A DNA stretch of 64,000 bases from contig NC_092568.1 in the NCBI RefSeq assembly GCF_037975245.1, positions 25,602,501 through 25,666,500 on the forward strand, read 5' to 3'. The stretch comes from Apostichopus japonicus. Taxonomy: Eukaryota > Echinodermata > Holothuroidea > Aspidochirotida > Stichopodidae. The position numbers and the translations under genes were made by a program. Every line of letters begins with the position of its first letter. Positions within the stretch are counted from its first letter, which is position 1. The notes under the pieces are model-generated. The model was not told the origin of the DNA. It worked only from the letters and a program-made list of their open reading frames with translations, and did not search any database. This document shows positions 12,972 to 26,212 of this stretch, in pieces.

Positions 12972-13487
12972 GCAAGGGTTCTCAGGTATTTCCTACATGT
13001 TCAGATCAAAGCATTGATCGGAGTAAAGGACAAGACAGAATCAATATTTAATTATATTTATATATAATTATATTATATTTTAAAATTATATTAAAGTATA
13101 CTAAGATTAGTGAAAGATTGTTTTGTGCAAAAACCAAACTTTGGCTGTTTTACTTCCAATCACTCACTTAATTTAATTTTGGTATCTCATTCGAGATCCA
13201 GCCTTTCTCTAAATGCAGCATAGTTGTTTAACAGTGTCCCCATTATTCATTAATGCATTAAAGGATAGCAGTGGTTGACCCATAGTTAGCCATTAAGTGT
13301 TGGACTGTTATTATTGAGAGAGAATGAACTACGTTATTTCGAATCAACCAATTCAGTTCCTCACAAGGAATGTAATAATCGATAGGAAAGCCAGAATGTC
13401 GTATAGTTATATATGACATGTTGATACTTAAACTACAATTGCCATGAACGTAAAACATTGTATTTCATATGCAGGTAAAATGTCTTG

Positions 13488-13755
13488 TGTATGTATGTAT
13501 GTATATGTCTGTATGTATGTATGTATTTTAGATCCTCCTGCAAGCTGGAACTCGCGAAGAAGCCATCATTGGCTTATCAAAGCCGCAAGCTGACCGAAGT
13601 CAGTCTATTATATTCATATTTAACGTCCTTGATTATGAATTGTCAATTGTCATCAACTCTGTAACTGGACGACATACATTAATCTTGGAGTGACTCGAAC
13701 GGGGACCTTATTACTAGAATTAAGGCACCGGCGTTAACCACGGAGCTAGCACTCC
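13488..13755 (-). mobile_element. tRNA-derived SINE, full length
   Basis: Read on the minus strand, it starts with a tRNA-like head (13755 to about 13688). GGAGTG at the 5' end can pair with CACTCC 60 bases on. A B-box, GTTCGAGTC, matches the GWTCRANNC consensus (plus-strand 13692-13700), and an A-box-like TAGCTCCGTGG precedes it. A tRNA-unrelated body follows, then a TACA-type microsatellite tail (plus-strand 13488-13526, TATG units). A second, 5'-truncated copy lies at about 15185-15345. Confidence 0.8.
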
Positions 13756-15184
13756 TATGAGTGTATGAGGAGAAAATAACGCATGTTTTGGACATTGAGC
13801 TAGGGTTACTTCAAGGTAACACAACAAACCATCAAAACGATGGATTAAAAATCATTTTGGAATCAATCATATATATTTCAAAGATATTTACCCTGCCTAT
13901 AACTGCACTTGAAAGTTTACCGGAATATTACACCAACGCTACTTACCAATTTCCAAGAACAAATATCTTCTACAACAACTTTCATTTACAGACGTACAAC
14001 AATAGTCTACATAGGTCTTCCACTAGACGAAGTAAAATAATTCGGGATAATTTTCACTAAACACTTATTCATAGATCCATATGATCTATTTCAATATCCT
14101 TTTACGAGTTTGTACTGTTTGTCAGAACCTCATACTTACATAGCGCCGTTAGTTCCCAGGCTTTGTAAATAAACGGAATGTTCCGAGATGCACAATTTAG
14201 TTCACGTTTTCACCGAGACACTATTTCACTTTTCTTCAAGTGTTTAAGATGATTGTACAGGCACAGGGTTTTTGTTAAGAAATGAAGTAGGTGGGTCAAG
14301 TTGAAAAGTAGGCGGGACTGTCTGTACGCGGACATGGGGTTCCCCCTCCCCTTTGCCGGAAAATTGCAATTTAAAAAGTCTCTAGATGCAAAATGGTGCA
14401 ATATACAGTTGTTTGGTCAATGATATTGCCCCCTCCCAATCACCCCTTTCTTCTGTCCTATTTTTCTTTTTTTCTCCTGAATTTTTTTATTAACACTCGG
14501 GTCATGGAGCCTAGGAAGGTAGCTATGCCACTGAACCGAACTTAGCAAGGGTGTGACGCACTTGCTGCATTAAATGAAGTGCGATCATAACAAAATGATA
14601 ATAGGTCTACGGTACCTACAAAGTGAGTAGGATTTTACTGCCAAAAAATACCTAACTAGGTCTGTGATAGAACCTTCTGTTTTTTATTCAGCTTTTATCT
14701 CTGTTGAGCAACAATTTGTATGTCAAGAGAAGCCCATCGCCTACCTCTACTCTCACCCACCCCTCGGCCTCATCTCCTCGACCATACTACTAATGTTCAA
14801 CTTCTTGTAGTTTTTACCAACAGTTAACTGCTGTGACAGTTTCAATCACACCTGACCTGGTTGTGGGTGTTTATTCCTCTCGATTTTTTTCGTAATTTTT
14901 TTTTTTTAAATTTTTTTTTTTTAAATTTAATTATTTTTTTTACTGAGCGTCGCAAAGAAGCCGGGTCATGTACGTGCAGTAAGCGGGTCATTTGACCCGG
15001 GTCCCGGTTACTAACGAAAACCCTGAGGCAGGAATATCTCCTCATGTGTAAGAAGATATTAATCCAGCCTCTGTCCTTATATTGAAGGAAAATGTGTTTC
15101 TGTCACTTAATATGTTTTCGAACACAAATGTCATCAAAATGCCAATCGTCGTTCACCTTTAAATGTTTATTTCCGTTGTTTTGG
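13756..15184. other. Intergenic sequence with repeat fragments
   Basis: No gene recognised. About 14335-14405 resembles about 34340-34410 (shared CTAGATGCAAAATGGTGC), so both belong to a dispersed repeat. A/T homopolymers lie near 14886-14942. The frame at 13761-14060 has no supporting motif. Confidence 0.45.
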
Positions 15185-15345
15185 ATGTATGTATGTATGT
15201 ATGTATGTATGTATGTATATTAGTTCCTCCTGCACTAGCAGGAAATCGCGAAGAAGCCGCATTGGCTTATCAAAGCCACAAGCTGACCGAAGTCAGTCTG
15301 TTACATTCATATTTAACGTCCATGATTATGAATCGTTAATTGTTA
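15185..15345 (-). mobile_element. 5'-truncated copy of the tRNA-derived SINE
   Basis: A TATG microsatellite (15186-15219) followed by the same body as 13488-13680, including CGCGAAGAAGCC and CAAGCTGACCGAAGTCAGTC. Similarity stops before the tRNA-like head, as expected for 5' truncation on reverse transcription. Confidence 0.75.
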
Positions 15346-15422
15346 CTTTTAATTGTTACCTTTTTTTATTCTAACATTTAATTGACTTAAAACTGATTTA
15401 ATAATGATAGGCCTACTTGGCT

Positions 15423-16624
15423 ATATCAACATCACGTACTGTCTACTTGATTAAAATATGACGAGAAAACAAGAGGAAATTAGACGAATGTTAATGTTAC
15501 GTTGTGTGTCTCGATTGATTAATTTTGGATGCAGTTCTCTGTTCAAATTAAAACCAGGAGCAGTGTGAAACATATCTGTTTGCCATAACTTCCTTGCCTG
15601 AATAATTTAAGAAAATCACAAGGTGGTTATAAAGACACATCGAGTTTTCAGAAGACCGCAAGATGACAGGATAAACACTGCAGAGGCTTGTTCTACAAGT
15701 GCAGTGTACGGCACGGAAATTGGGCAATACGAAAGCCACTGTTATTATTATTCTCGTAAAGAATTGTCCTGTCAATAAATATTTTTGTCGAATCCAAACT
15801 GAACGCTGATCACTCAAGTCTGTCATAAAGCTGAGATGTCCAAAATTTGACTTAACATATAAGCTATCGTTTTTGTCAACTCAATGGAAGATCATCTTTA
15901 AGCAGGGTGGTTCTTCAAAAGGAATATGTTAACGTTCTCTTATGACGACTATTGGTGCGTAAATGTTTCCAAATCGCTATTCCTGTCATATAACAGTTAA
16001 ACTGTAAATATGGCCGTGCAGAAATATCAACATCACGTACTGTCTACTTGATTAAAATATGACGAGAAAACAAGAGGAAATTAGACGAATGTTAATGTTA
16101 CGTTGTGTGTCTCGATTGATTAATTTTGGATGCAGTTCTCTGTTCAAATTAAAACCAGGAGCAGTGTGAAACATATCTGTTTGCCATAACTTCCTTGCCT
16201 GAATAATTTAAGAAAATCACAAGGTGGTTATAAAGACACATCGAGTTTTCAGAAGACCGCAAGATGACAGGATAAACACTGCAGAGGCTTGTTCTACAAG
16301 TGCAGTGTACGGCACGGAAATTGGGCAATACGAAAGCCACTGTTATTATTATTCTCGTAAAGAATTGTCCTGTCAATAAATATTTTTGTCGAATCCAAAC
16401 TGAACGCTGATCACTCAAGTCTGTCATAAAGCTGAGATGTCCAAAATTTGACTTAACATATAAGCTATCGTTTTTGTCAACTCAATGGAAGATCATCTTT
16501 AAGCAGGGTGGTTCTTCAAAAGGAATATGTTAACGTTCTCTTATGACGACTATTGGTGCGTAAATGTTTCCAAATCGCTATTCCTGTCATATAACAGTTA
16601 AACTGTAAATATGGCCGTGCAGAA
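15423..16624. repeat. Perfect tandem duplication, 2 x 601 bp
   Basis: Copy 1 is 15423-16023 and copy 2 is 16024-16624. I compared them line by line and found no difference. Each holds a 92-codon minus-strand frame with no recognisable domain, which I do not call a gene. Complete identity implies a very recent duplication or an assembly artefact. Confidence 0.93.
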
Positions 16625-16769
16625 ATTCACTCTCCACCTGTCTGTTATTCTGTCCGCTGAAAGGCAATTGTCAAATTGGCGTGCCTGAAAACGTCACATG
16701 TTATGAACGTAACAAGTTAATTCGCCGAAAGTTCCCTTGACTACATCACTATTGCGATGTACATACTAG

Positions 16770-16777
16770 TGACGTCA
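16770..16777. promoter_or_regulatory. Consensus CRE (TGACGTCA) in probable promoter region
   Basis: A full palindromic TGACGTCA lies about 1.5 kb upstream of the start codon of the spliced gene at 18249-21418 and about 200 bases before a plausible 5' UTR splice donor (CAG|GTACCA at 16970/16971). The surrounding 16.6-17.0 kb is richer in CpG than its flanks. Assignment as this gene's promoter is inference. Confidence 0.35.
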
Positions 16778-18248
16778 CAAACATCGAACTGCATGCTCGA
16801 GCTCGAGTTAGTTGCATGAACGTACGTACGTACAGGCCTAGGTATCTGCTACACACATTGTAAACTTGGATTGAATTGTGCACTGCACAATTCAGTGATT
16901 ATCGTCAGTCAACTCCGGATTGGATAACGTAACGTTAGCTGCAGTAGTCGGCCCTTTTACTTGCAAACAGGTACCAATTGAATGTTTGAACGTGTCACTT
17001 CACAACGTGACTATTGCAATTATATATAAAAGATTGATGTAATCATTTTGAACTCAGAATGCAACTGACTAGCTATTTTGTTAGGTGGTTAGTCGGTCTA
17101 ATGTTATGCCTACAGTAGCCCTACATTTGGCCTAATAAGTAACGTGGGCTCAAAGTACCGTACATACGCTATGCGTATTGTGTGAACCTATGCGTACGTT
17201 ATGAATACCTATGCCAGCGGCTAGTTCCTAAACTAAGTAGATTTACACCTAGGATAGCCAAAGGTAAACTAACCTAGGCAAAATATATCTCTCTTGTGTA
17301 GGTAGCCTAGGCCTAAGTTAGGGTACATTAGTCCCTAACTTAGGCAAGCACCGATATTTCCTTTTTATGTTAGGATGGCCTATAATATAAAAGTTAACTT
17401 AATACAACTACAAAGTAAAGTTACATTCAAGCCTAACTAGTATTAGCCTATGTTACTGTGTTAGTACCCAGGCTAGCTGTCTTCATCTGCTAATTTATGT
17501 AAGCTGGGCTTAGTGTTTGACTTGAATCATGTTAGGTTATTGTTTTCAAGTGGTTAATTTCAATTTGAATTGCTTTGGGTACATGCATCACCATTACTAG
17601 GTAGAAAACGTTTAATGCAATTTCTGCAATTTCTTTGTCTTGTGTATTCAGCCCAATTGGACAAAATTGCATAGCCTTACTTAATTAAAAAGATGTTACA
17701 AAACTTAACAATCACATGTTTATTATGGAGACCTATGCAATGCTTCAAAAATAGAGAAGGCCTAACTTAAGCCTAGGCAATAGAAATATGCCTAAAACGC
17801 CTAGGGCCTAGTCCTACTTTATATGGCTGAACTAACTTTATTTAACTTTTTAAGTTAACCTTCTTCAATAGGCAAATGCCTATTCTTTTTCAGCAATGGT
17901 TGAATATAAGTGGATCAATTTTAAGTGAAGGTGAAAGCTATAATATTAAGAACTGTAAGAAACAATTTTCTTCCTGCTTTGCTAGCATATTGGCGTGTCT
18001 AAAGATACAGGTATAAAACCTCAAATTTAATTTGTAAAGTGTTACAGTGGTTTAGTTAGGATTTGCAACCAATGTTTTCATTGTAGTGAAGCTGGAGTAA
18101 GTTGAAGTAGGTGATTACTTTTTGTTTTTTGTTACCAGTGAGAATGTTTCTTAATTCCTTGTTGTTGAGTTTTTGGCATGACTGAAGCACCTCGATAAAT
18201 GATCACAACATTAATAAAACTCCTTTTCCCCTTACTTTCATCGCTAGA

Positions 18249-21200
18249 ATGCCAGATAAGATGAACATGTTCACATGGGCGGAAGCCTCATCTGATGCCA
18301 CCAGCAAAGAGCGCACACTACCAATCATGCCTACCTCCACCTCTTATTACAACCCTTTACCAATCTTGAAGATCAATCAAGATGAGGATTGGATGAACAT
18401 TAGACCTGTCCTTCCATGCATAAAGAAGTCACCTAGGCCACAAGGTAAGATTTTTCATTCAGTTCAAAACAGAGAGATGTTTGTAGGGATTTTTCTTACC
18501 ATTTCTTGCAGAGTGTGTGGAAAAATTGATACACAAAGTTGTTTTGTACATTCGGTGGCCTTAATTATGCGAACTTAAAGCTTACCCAGTATACTTGAAA
18601 TTGAGTTTAAGGATAATGACAGCAAGTGAAAAACTTTGCAATCTGAAAGGTAGTGTTCTTGAGGATGACAGCATACCCTTGCAATTAACATGAAATAGTA
18701 TTTGCAAATTAACCCTATAGCTGCCTTCATGGGTGGCATCTAAGCTTTCTGCAGTTGTATATTCCTGTAAATTTGCAAGTACAGGTATGAGAGTTGAGCT
18801 ATGATGTAACAGATGAAGAAAGTTGTTTCATTCTCTTACTTTGAATGGTGTGCATGTGTGTTTCCTTGTTAACAGGCAACTCAAAATCCACCAGTCTTAA
18901 AACCTGCATGACTATTTCAGGTCTTGATAGCAAGACACAACATTGCCCAGTTCAACAGGTCAAGAAGAGGAGAAGGCAATCCAAGATCTGTGCTGAAGAA
19001 AACTATGATTGGTTGGTAGCCTCAGATGGAAGGTGCACGGCATCCACAACCAAGCCATTGGATTCAACTCCCCTGCCGTATAATGGACTGGTTCTAGCTG
19101 GGCGTGGTATTTGCAAAACTACCAGGGCGGAGAGTGACTTCAATAACATCAGCTCAGAGAGAATGTCAGGGAAAGAGCACCATGTCACCTTGACTGACCT
19201 TCCAAAACAACATGATAATACACAAAGACATCCATCTGATGTAACCGATGCATTTAGCATCACAAGATTAACTTACACCAAAGAAAAGAACAGAGAAGTA
19301 AGTTATGTCCCCCAAATCCTAACTAAATTGCACAGTACTCATGTCTGATAATATGCAACAAGATTTTTAAGAAAGTGAGATAAAGTTTATGGCATAAATC
19401 AAACTGTGAAAAGTTATGGTTGCAGTATGTTATGTTTGGAGTCCATGGCTCTTTAAATATCCTCTTCAATTAACAAAATTGGATAGTATAGTTTGATAAA
19501 GGTTAAAATTATTAGGCAAGTACTTTATAGGTAGTCTAACATTATAAGGTCAACATTAGTGTGCAGGCTCCATTGTAAACTGCTAGACGTGAGTTGGTCT
19601 TGAAAAAGTCAGGAATTTAATTTGATTAAAAGCGTGGGAACCATGAGTACTAGTGCGGTTTGTTATTCTATAGTTATCCATATGTGATAAAGAGAATAGA
19701 ACTTTACCATTAGAATGGAAACTAAATTCAGAAATGGGCATTACATTCTATCTAAACTGAATAATTTAGAAAATAGGCCTACTTTCCAATGATACAAGTT
19801 GAAAAAGAGGAAAATCACAGAGGTAGGGATAAAAAAATTCATAGTAAATCAATCCAGAACTCGTACTGTTGTTTCATATTGGATGATTTAATTTATAACA
19901 AAGCATTAAAGGCCTGGAAATATGCAGATATTTGTTTTAGGGGATAAGGGGCTACAAGTACAGCAATTAATACTCTAGGTAACAGGATCTTAAGTATTGG
20001 TGGAAGGTAGCTACAAAACCAACTATGAAAGAAATTGGCAGCTTATTGCAGAAAAGTAGTTTATAGGAGGTTGTGGATGCTACTGGTGAAGTTGTACTGT
20101 TTCTCTTTTTGTTCTCAGCTAAAAACTAAACCAAGTCAATCCAGTAATGACCACTCTGCTCCAAGCTTAACCAACCTCCAAGACACCTACTTACAGCAAC
20201 TTCCAAAGGTAATTATCCATTTATCATTGGATAACCAGAATATTTTATATGTGTAATTACAGTAAATGAACTGACTAGCTTTATAAAGTACATTTTTGGA
20301 GGGTATGGAAGGCTGTATTTGCCCCCTTCCCAGTAGGTTGCACTGTGATTGAAATGGTCATCAATATTACCATATAATATTTAAGGGTGTCAAAGTTGCT
20401 TCAGAGGTTATACCCTCTTTGAAGTTATTCCCACTTGATACAAGAGGGTGTAAGTTTATGATGAAAGGTCTCAATTGCAGATCACTGAAACAAGATTTGA
20501 AGTTTGACTATAATTACAGCCTGATCAAGTTTGGTATCTGCATAAGTTGGGGGCAATTCAGATGACCTTTGATAGCGTTGCAAGAAAAAGGTACTGAATT
20601 GAAATTAAAACTATTGAGAAGTGCATGATCACTGCTTTTAGCATGAGGGAAGTTGTGTGAAGGTGTGTTGAACTAGAGGAGGTGGGCAGGGTTACTTCCA
20701 CAGAACTCATGGAGCAAACAAACTTGGGGCAATTGTCAGGAAAGGAAAAGTGACATCGAAAGTAATAAAAAATGAAAGACAATGTTTCCTGTGTGCATAG
20801 AGTGAACCCCATTTGACCTGTTGCTGCTGGTCATTTGCTTCACAATTACCATCATTTGATTTGACTTGCAATTCTAAATAGGGAAATATGGCATGCTGAA
20901 AATTTTCCAAATGACCTGGGACTTGTCTTGGACTATGGACTGCCCATATTGCTATGTAAGTGCTATTGACTTCCCTTTTTTTTGTTTTTTTGTTGTTGCA
21001 GATTGGAAAAAGTAGGCACTTGAAAGCTGTACCTCTTCTTGGTGGTCGGCGTATTATCTACAACAAACGCTCCACTGCTGAGTGCAGTGATGTGGTGCCT
21101 AGTCTGACCCAATTAGCTCCAGTTGTTAAGGGTCTCAACAAAAAATCAAGAAAGCATAACACTAGCCCAAGCCTTTTTCATTCAGAGACCAAGAAAGTTG

Positions 21201-21418
21201 GACCATTCCTTCCAAAGCTTTCTCAAGAAAGAGTCAGCCTGGTCTCAAAAGGTGTAAGAGAGCAACAGGTAGACAGTATTTGCACTCCATTTACTGCTGG
21301 ACTTTTACAACCCAGACCACCAAAGCAGGCTCCACCAACAAATATATCCCCGAGAAGATACCACAGCAAGGGGGTTGGTCCTGGTGGCTCTACCAGGGCT
21401 GGGTGCAGACATGAATAA
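18249..21418 (+). CDS. Unrecognised basic, probably disordered protein (374 residues, 4 coding exons)
   Basis: Exons 18249-18444, 18876-19297, 20119-20208 and 21002-21418 join in phase (196+422+90+417 nt = 375 codons with stop). Donors are GTAAGA, GTAAGT and GTAATT; acceptors are AACAG, TTCTCAG and TTGCAG after pyrimidine tracts. The start ATG follows one base after another good acceptor (TTTCATCGCTAG, 18247), so a 5' UTR exon lies upstream. The protein is rich in Ser, Thr, Lys and Pro, with no signal peptide or membrane segment. It has a likely nuclear localisation cluster KKRRRQSK (about 95-102) and short hydrophobic motifs, LPYNGLVLAGRG and LKAVPLLGGRRIIYN, that may be conserved docking segments. 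I do not recognise a family and assign no function. Consistent phases across three introns argue strongly that it is a real gene. Confidence 0.82.
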
Positions 21419-21428
21419 TCATGTCTGC
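21405..21428. other. Perfect inverted repeat across the stop codon
   Basis: GCAGACATGA, a 4-base ATAA loop, then TCATGTCTGC: a 10-bp perfect stem whose loop region contains the TAA stop (21416-21418) of the preceding gene. It would form a hairpin in the mRNA exactly at the termination codon. Function unknown. Confidence 0.7.
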
Positions 21429-24400
21429 CAGGGGAGATTGCCCATGAAGGGGGGGGGGAGCAGGGGCACTGGAAGGGATGGGGGAGGGGATGGAACTTGA
21501 TAAAGGCAGTCATGGGATTTGCCTTTTAGAGAAGTCACTTAAAATACTACTTATTATCATACACACAAATAACATTAACACAAGCAATACATTCAAAAAA
21601 ACACATACATGAGAGCAGCATGCCTTACACCTTAAAACTGACAATGAAATTGGTTTAATTGGGTTTGTTTGGGCTTACACTGGTATTGATGAGAAAGATT
21701 CAAACAGCAGCGATATATGGGGTCTATAGTGTACATTATCAGGAAAGGATTTGTGTGCCTGGTACGTTACATGGTAAATGTGTGGACCGAGTTCGTTTGT
21801 TGCAAATGTTTTCAGTAAATGTTACTTCAAAGTACTTTGTCCGGGGCAGTGACGCTCCTACTTACCCTCAGACAGTCATGAGCAGGGTTAATTAAGGAAA
21901 CTAAATGTCACAGTGAAGGATAGCTTTGAAGTAGGTGGTGATTAGTTGTGGTTTATTTGTTTATTTTCAAGTAACACTAAAAACCTTCAGCAGGTGAGGA
22001 AAGGGAAAAGAGAACAATCTATATAGTTCAAGTAAGCAGAAGGGAAATGGTGATGACTGCTGGACACTGTGCAAGTCAAAGTTCAAATATGAAATAAGAA
22101 TGTAATTTACCTGATTTTTTTTTTTTTTTTTACCGGCCATGCTTGTATGACTTATCATCTCAAATAACACATCTAATAGCTCCCCTCCCATCTCCCGCTT
22201 TTTTTTCCATTTTTTCACTCAGCTGGTTTTCTTTTTTGTCCTTATTTTATTTTTTAAAATTTTTTTTTCAACCAGATTTTTTTCCCCCTTGGTGAAATTT
22301 TCAAATTTTAAACAATTTTTTTTTTTTAAAAGGAATTCATAGAACCTACCCCTTTTTTCAGGCTGATATTTTAAATGCTAAATTCCAATGGAAAATGCCA
22401 ATTTACATTTCATACCACCTGGCTTTATTTCTGTATGACGATGAATACCATTCAATGGTTAGAAGAGACTGGACATTGCAGATGTTCATAAAACCCTTTC
22501 AGTTCTAGTGTTGACAAAAAAAAAAAACACCCTTCTTACAGTAATGGAGGGCAGTCTTTAACATTACCTTCTGCTTCAAAGTTAGGTCCTACACACGAGC
22601 CTAAAATGCCTTTTTGGTATGTGTAAAGATTAAGACGTTTGAAAAGGACTGCAATGTGTGGCTCTCATTCTATTATGTTTAGGTTCTCTTGCTGAAGAAA
22701 CAAAGTGGGGGGGGGGGCGAGGGGTAATATAAGCAGGCCTACGCAGGTACCAAGTAATTATCCTGCTGTTCATGTAAATGTCTGTTTAAGTCTAGTCGGT
22801 TGAAAATTTGTCTGCGTATGTTTTCAGTTTTGTTTAAAAACTCTTTCCAAATGAATTGCAATTGAAAGGCACTGAATCTCAGTACCCCCAATTTTGCTGG
22901 CAAGGTAACCAGTTCTGGTAAAATGTGCTTGTCTAATGACTCCATGATATGATAAAGGTCATTAAAATGAGATGTTTGCTGCATCTCTTTACACATACAA
23001 ACAATACACACATACAAACACACATATACAAACACACACATACAAACACACATATAGTCTTCTCTTTTTGGCATGTCCTCATCCTTGGCTTCTCAGGTAA
23101 TTCCTTCTCTCACCCTAGCACTCGCCCGGCTTTCCCCTTCCCCTGGCATTTTACATCTCCCTGCCATTTACGTGAGCAATGATCAGCTGGATACTGGTGT
23201 CGGACAGAATGGAGTAACTGGACTTTCTATTTAATAATTTGTCTTACCATGAAATTTGTGAAGCATTTAAATGAATTTTCTTAATGAACTGCAATATTAA
23301 CATTAAACTCAAACAGAAGTTAACATTAAATCGTTCTTTGTGTCATGAAGTTTGTGTATTGGCTTTAATCGTGTTTGTATAATCTTTATTATAATTGCAC
23401 CATAGCAACAACAGCTAGTAGTCTCTAAATAATCTATTTCCGATACCATGTCAAAGCGTTTTAGTTTCTTATTGGGGGGGGGGGAGTAGTTGATATTAGA
23501 TGCCTAGTAAATAATTCCAACCATGAAACTGTACACCCATTTAAAAGATGGGCCCTAATTGCCTCAAAAGACAGGCTGTAACAATGCATACACATTTTCC
23601 AAGGACAAATGGTCTTGACTATCATTTGAGGGTGCTATGACAATTTTATGAAAAGGACATGTTTTGCTTGAGTTAGTAGGATGTATTTAGGCCTGCACTG
23701 AGGAGCCACATCATAATCAGCAGTGTAGCTTTACAGTATTCCAGACATTAAGCATTATATTATTGAACAATAGTTGAAGTAATTTTGTACAGCCAAGGCT
23801 CACCACGACCCATAGGAGTTTTATCTGTACATATCATTGTCAATGTCACTCCTATTGAAATTGGGCAAGTGTTGTGACATTGGTTTTACTGTCGAGGTTT
23901 GCATTTAAATACGTAATATATATTGTGACTACAAAATAATAGATTCCCCTTGGACGAATTTCTGTACATTTATGAAATTATTTTGCCATCTAAACCAACT
24001 ACATTTAGCTGTTACAACTCACCAGAAGCATATTGCAGCAATATGTATTCTTTAGAGCATCTCTGTTGGTCAAGTGCTAGAATAGAAACACTGTCTTGGT
24101 AAAATACTTGATTAGTGATGAGGTTTGTTCACTACCAGTCCCACTCCTGCTCTACAAAGTACATCATTAACATGCGAGGAAGGGGTGCATTTACTCCTTG
24201 TGGTTTACTTTTGGGAAGTACTACTAAGGAACCGAAGAAACAAGTGACACAAGCAACAAATTCAGAGTTATCGCTCATTTATTTATAAACAATCACCTAG
24301 CCGCCAGGCAGTTCTCACTGAAGTTTAATCCCCATGGACCTCACTGTCACTATGTGGATGAAAAGAATGGGAATTGGTAGGTCTTAAGGGATCAAATGCA

Positions 24401-24599
24401 CTGCCAGTCCATATAAACACTCCTCAGATCAGCCGCATTTCGTGAACTCTCAGCATCATGTCAAAATGTTGTTGTTAGACTCCACTTTTACTACGCATGT
24501 GTGCAACAAAACACTGTATTATTACTTACTTGATTTGTTAAACTCTTAGCGTATCCATCAGTTTGTCTAAGGCCAGGCAACTTCTCAATGTCCTTCACG
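21429..24599. other. Convergent intergenic region, no further gene seen
   Basis: Presumably includes the 3' UTR of the upstream gene. It contains long T runs (22115-22330), poly-G tracts (21450, 22706, 23474) and an ACA-type microsatellite (22983-23055). No exon-like frame with splice signals was recognised. Confidence 0.45.
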
Positions 24600-25268
24600 T
24601 TTTACCACTGGCAAAAAGCTACTAGAAACGAATGTTTTTACAAATATATACTTGTAGAAACCTTTCTCATGGTATGAGCTTTGGTTTTGCTACACGTCCT
24701 ATAGGACTGCTAATGATATCAGTGCATTTCTCATGTCCACATTTCTTTTGAAACAAAAGTACACACTGTTCTTTCTCTCTATATATGTAAAGACAATGTA
24801 ATGATAACTAGACGCTTAGGATTGCAAAATGTTTTGTAACTCCATTACAGAAAGGAACTTAGAAATTTAGAACTTAAAAATTTAAAGCAAAAGTCCTCTA
24901 GAAGTAGACATTATTTCATCAACTCACCCGAATTTGGCACTGGCATAAAGCTACTAGAATCGAATGTTTTTACAAATATATACTTGTAGAAACCTTTCTG
25001 ATGGTATGAGCTCTGGTTTTGCTACACATCCTATAGGATTGCTAATGATATCAGTGCATTTCTCATGTCCACATTTCTTTTGAAACGAATGTACACGCTG
25101 TTCTTTCTCTCTCAGTATGTAAAGACAATATAATGATAACTAGACGCTTAATTAAGACTGCAAAATGTTTTGTAACTCCATTACAGAAAGGAATTTAGAA
25201 CTTAGAATTTAAAGCACAAGTCCTCTAGAAGTAGACATAATTATTTCATCAAGTCACCTGAATTTGAC
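24600..25268. repeat. Diverged tandem duplication, period about 332 bp
   Basis: Copy 1 is about 24600-24935 and copy 2 about 24936-25268. They share long blocks such as GAATGTTTTTACAAATATAT and TGCATTTCTCATGTCCACAT, with scattered substitutions and small indels. No coding frame is conserved between them. Confidence 0.85.
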
Positions 25269-25457
25269 CTTTTTCTGCAAGGATCTACAGTTGGAAAGTA
25301 ATTTCATTTTCCAGTCTTATAACAGATATTAGAAACATTACAAGAGTAACATTGTAAGGAAAAATTCTTCTGGTTGTGGTTGTAACAGGTAAACCCTTAC
25401 CTTCAACGTCCAAAAAGGGCTTGAAATAACAATTGATAGGAAACACACGAATGTACT

Positions 25458-25463
25458 TTTATT
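25458..25463 (-). terminator. Candidate cofilin polyadenylation signal AATAAA
   Basis: AATAAA on the minus strand about 750 bases beyond the cofilin stop codon. It is the nearest canonical hexamer I saw downstream; a long 3' UTR would be implied. Tentative. Confidence 0.3.
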
Positions 25464-26212
25464 GTTTGATAAATCTTTTGAAGGGTAAGAAAAAGTACAA
25501 AAATCATAAATGAGTTGAATTTTGGTTACTGTAACCAAAAGTAACAAACAACAGTGTAAATGATTCATGACTTTGTTATTTTATAAGCTGCTAAGTCTAC
25601 ACTACAGTACCCACACATGTGATTTAATCATTGGGTGCAGTCACTCCCTGATTGAGAGCTACCGTAGTGCCGCTCAGGCTACCGCACACTATTCATGAGA
25701 TGGACGTCACATACTTCTTGGCACTAATGGCAAACCAACACAAGTACAAAAACAAATTATATTAAGCCCTTCAATACAGAAAACAGAAATGTAAGCCATT
25801 AAGAGTAATGTTACCATTTACAAAGAAGTCAAAAACTGTTATACAATGTTGCCATATTCTGGCGACCACATACTACAACCATATGTAAATTACACTCCCC
25901 CCCCCCAAAATTGTTAGTCAGTGTGTTTGACAAGCTATTTTCATTAATCATATGGTGAACTTGCCAGTTATGATTAATTAATCCTGAAATAAAGTCTACT
26001 TTAAAAGAAGGGGATTGAACTGAAGCAAATCAAAGCCTGTATGCAATGTTTCAAACACTATCCAACTTTTGAGGCAAAAGAACATCCTGTTTGGTTCCTG
26101 AGCCAAGAAGTACTAAAACACCTCTTGACATACATAGCAAGCTTATTTGTGATATTTTTAAGTAGTACGTATATCCTGAAAGGAACTGACAAAATGACTT
26201 AATTTTTAGCTA

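Noticed and set aside
13761-14060. 99-codon plus-strand frame
   Set aside because: It begins next to the SINE head and has no motif or splice support.
15548-16427. Two identical 92-codon minus-strand frames
   Set aside because: They are one frame present twice because of the 601-bp duplication. There is no domain, splice context or composition that suggests coding.
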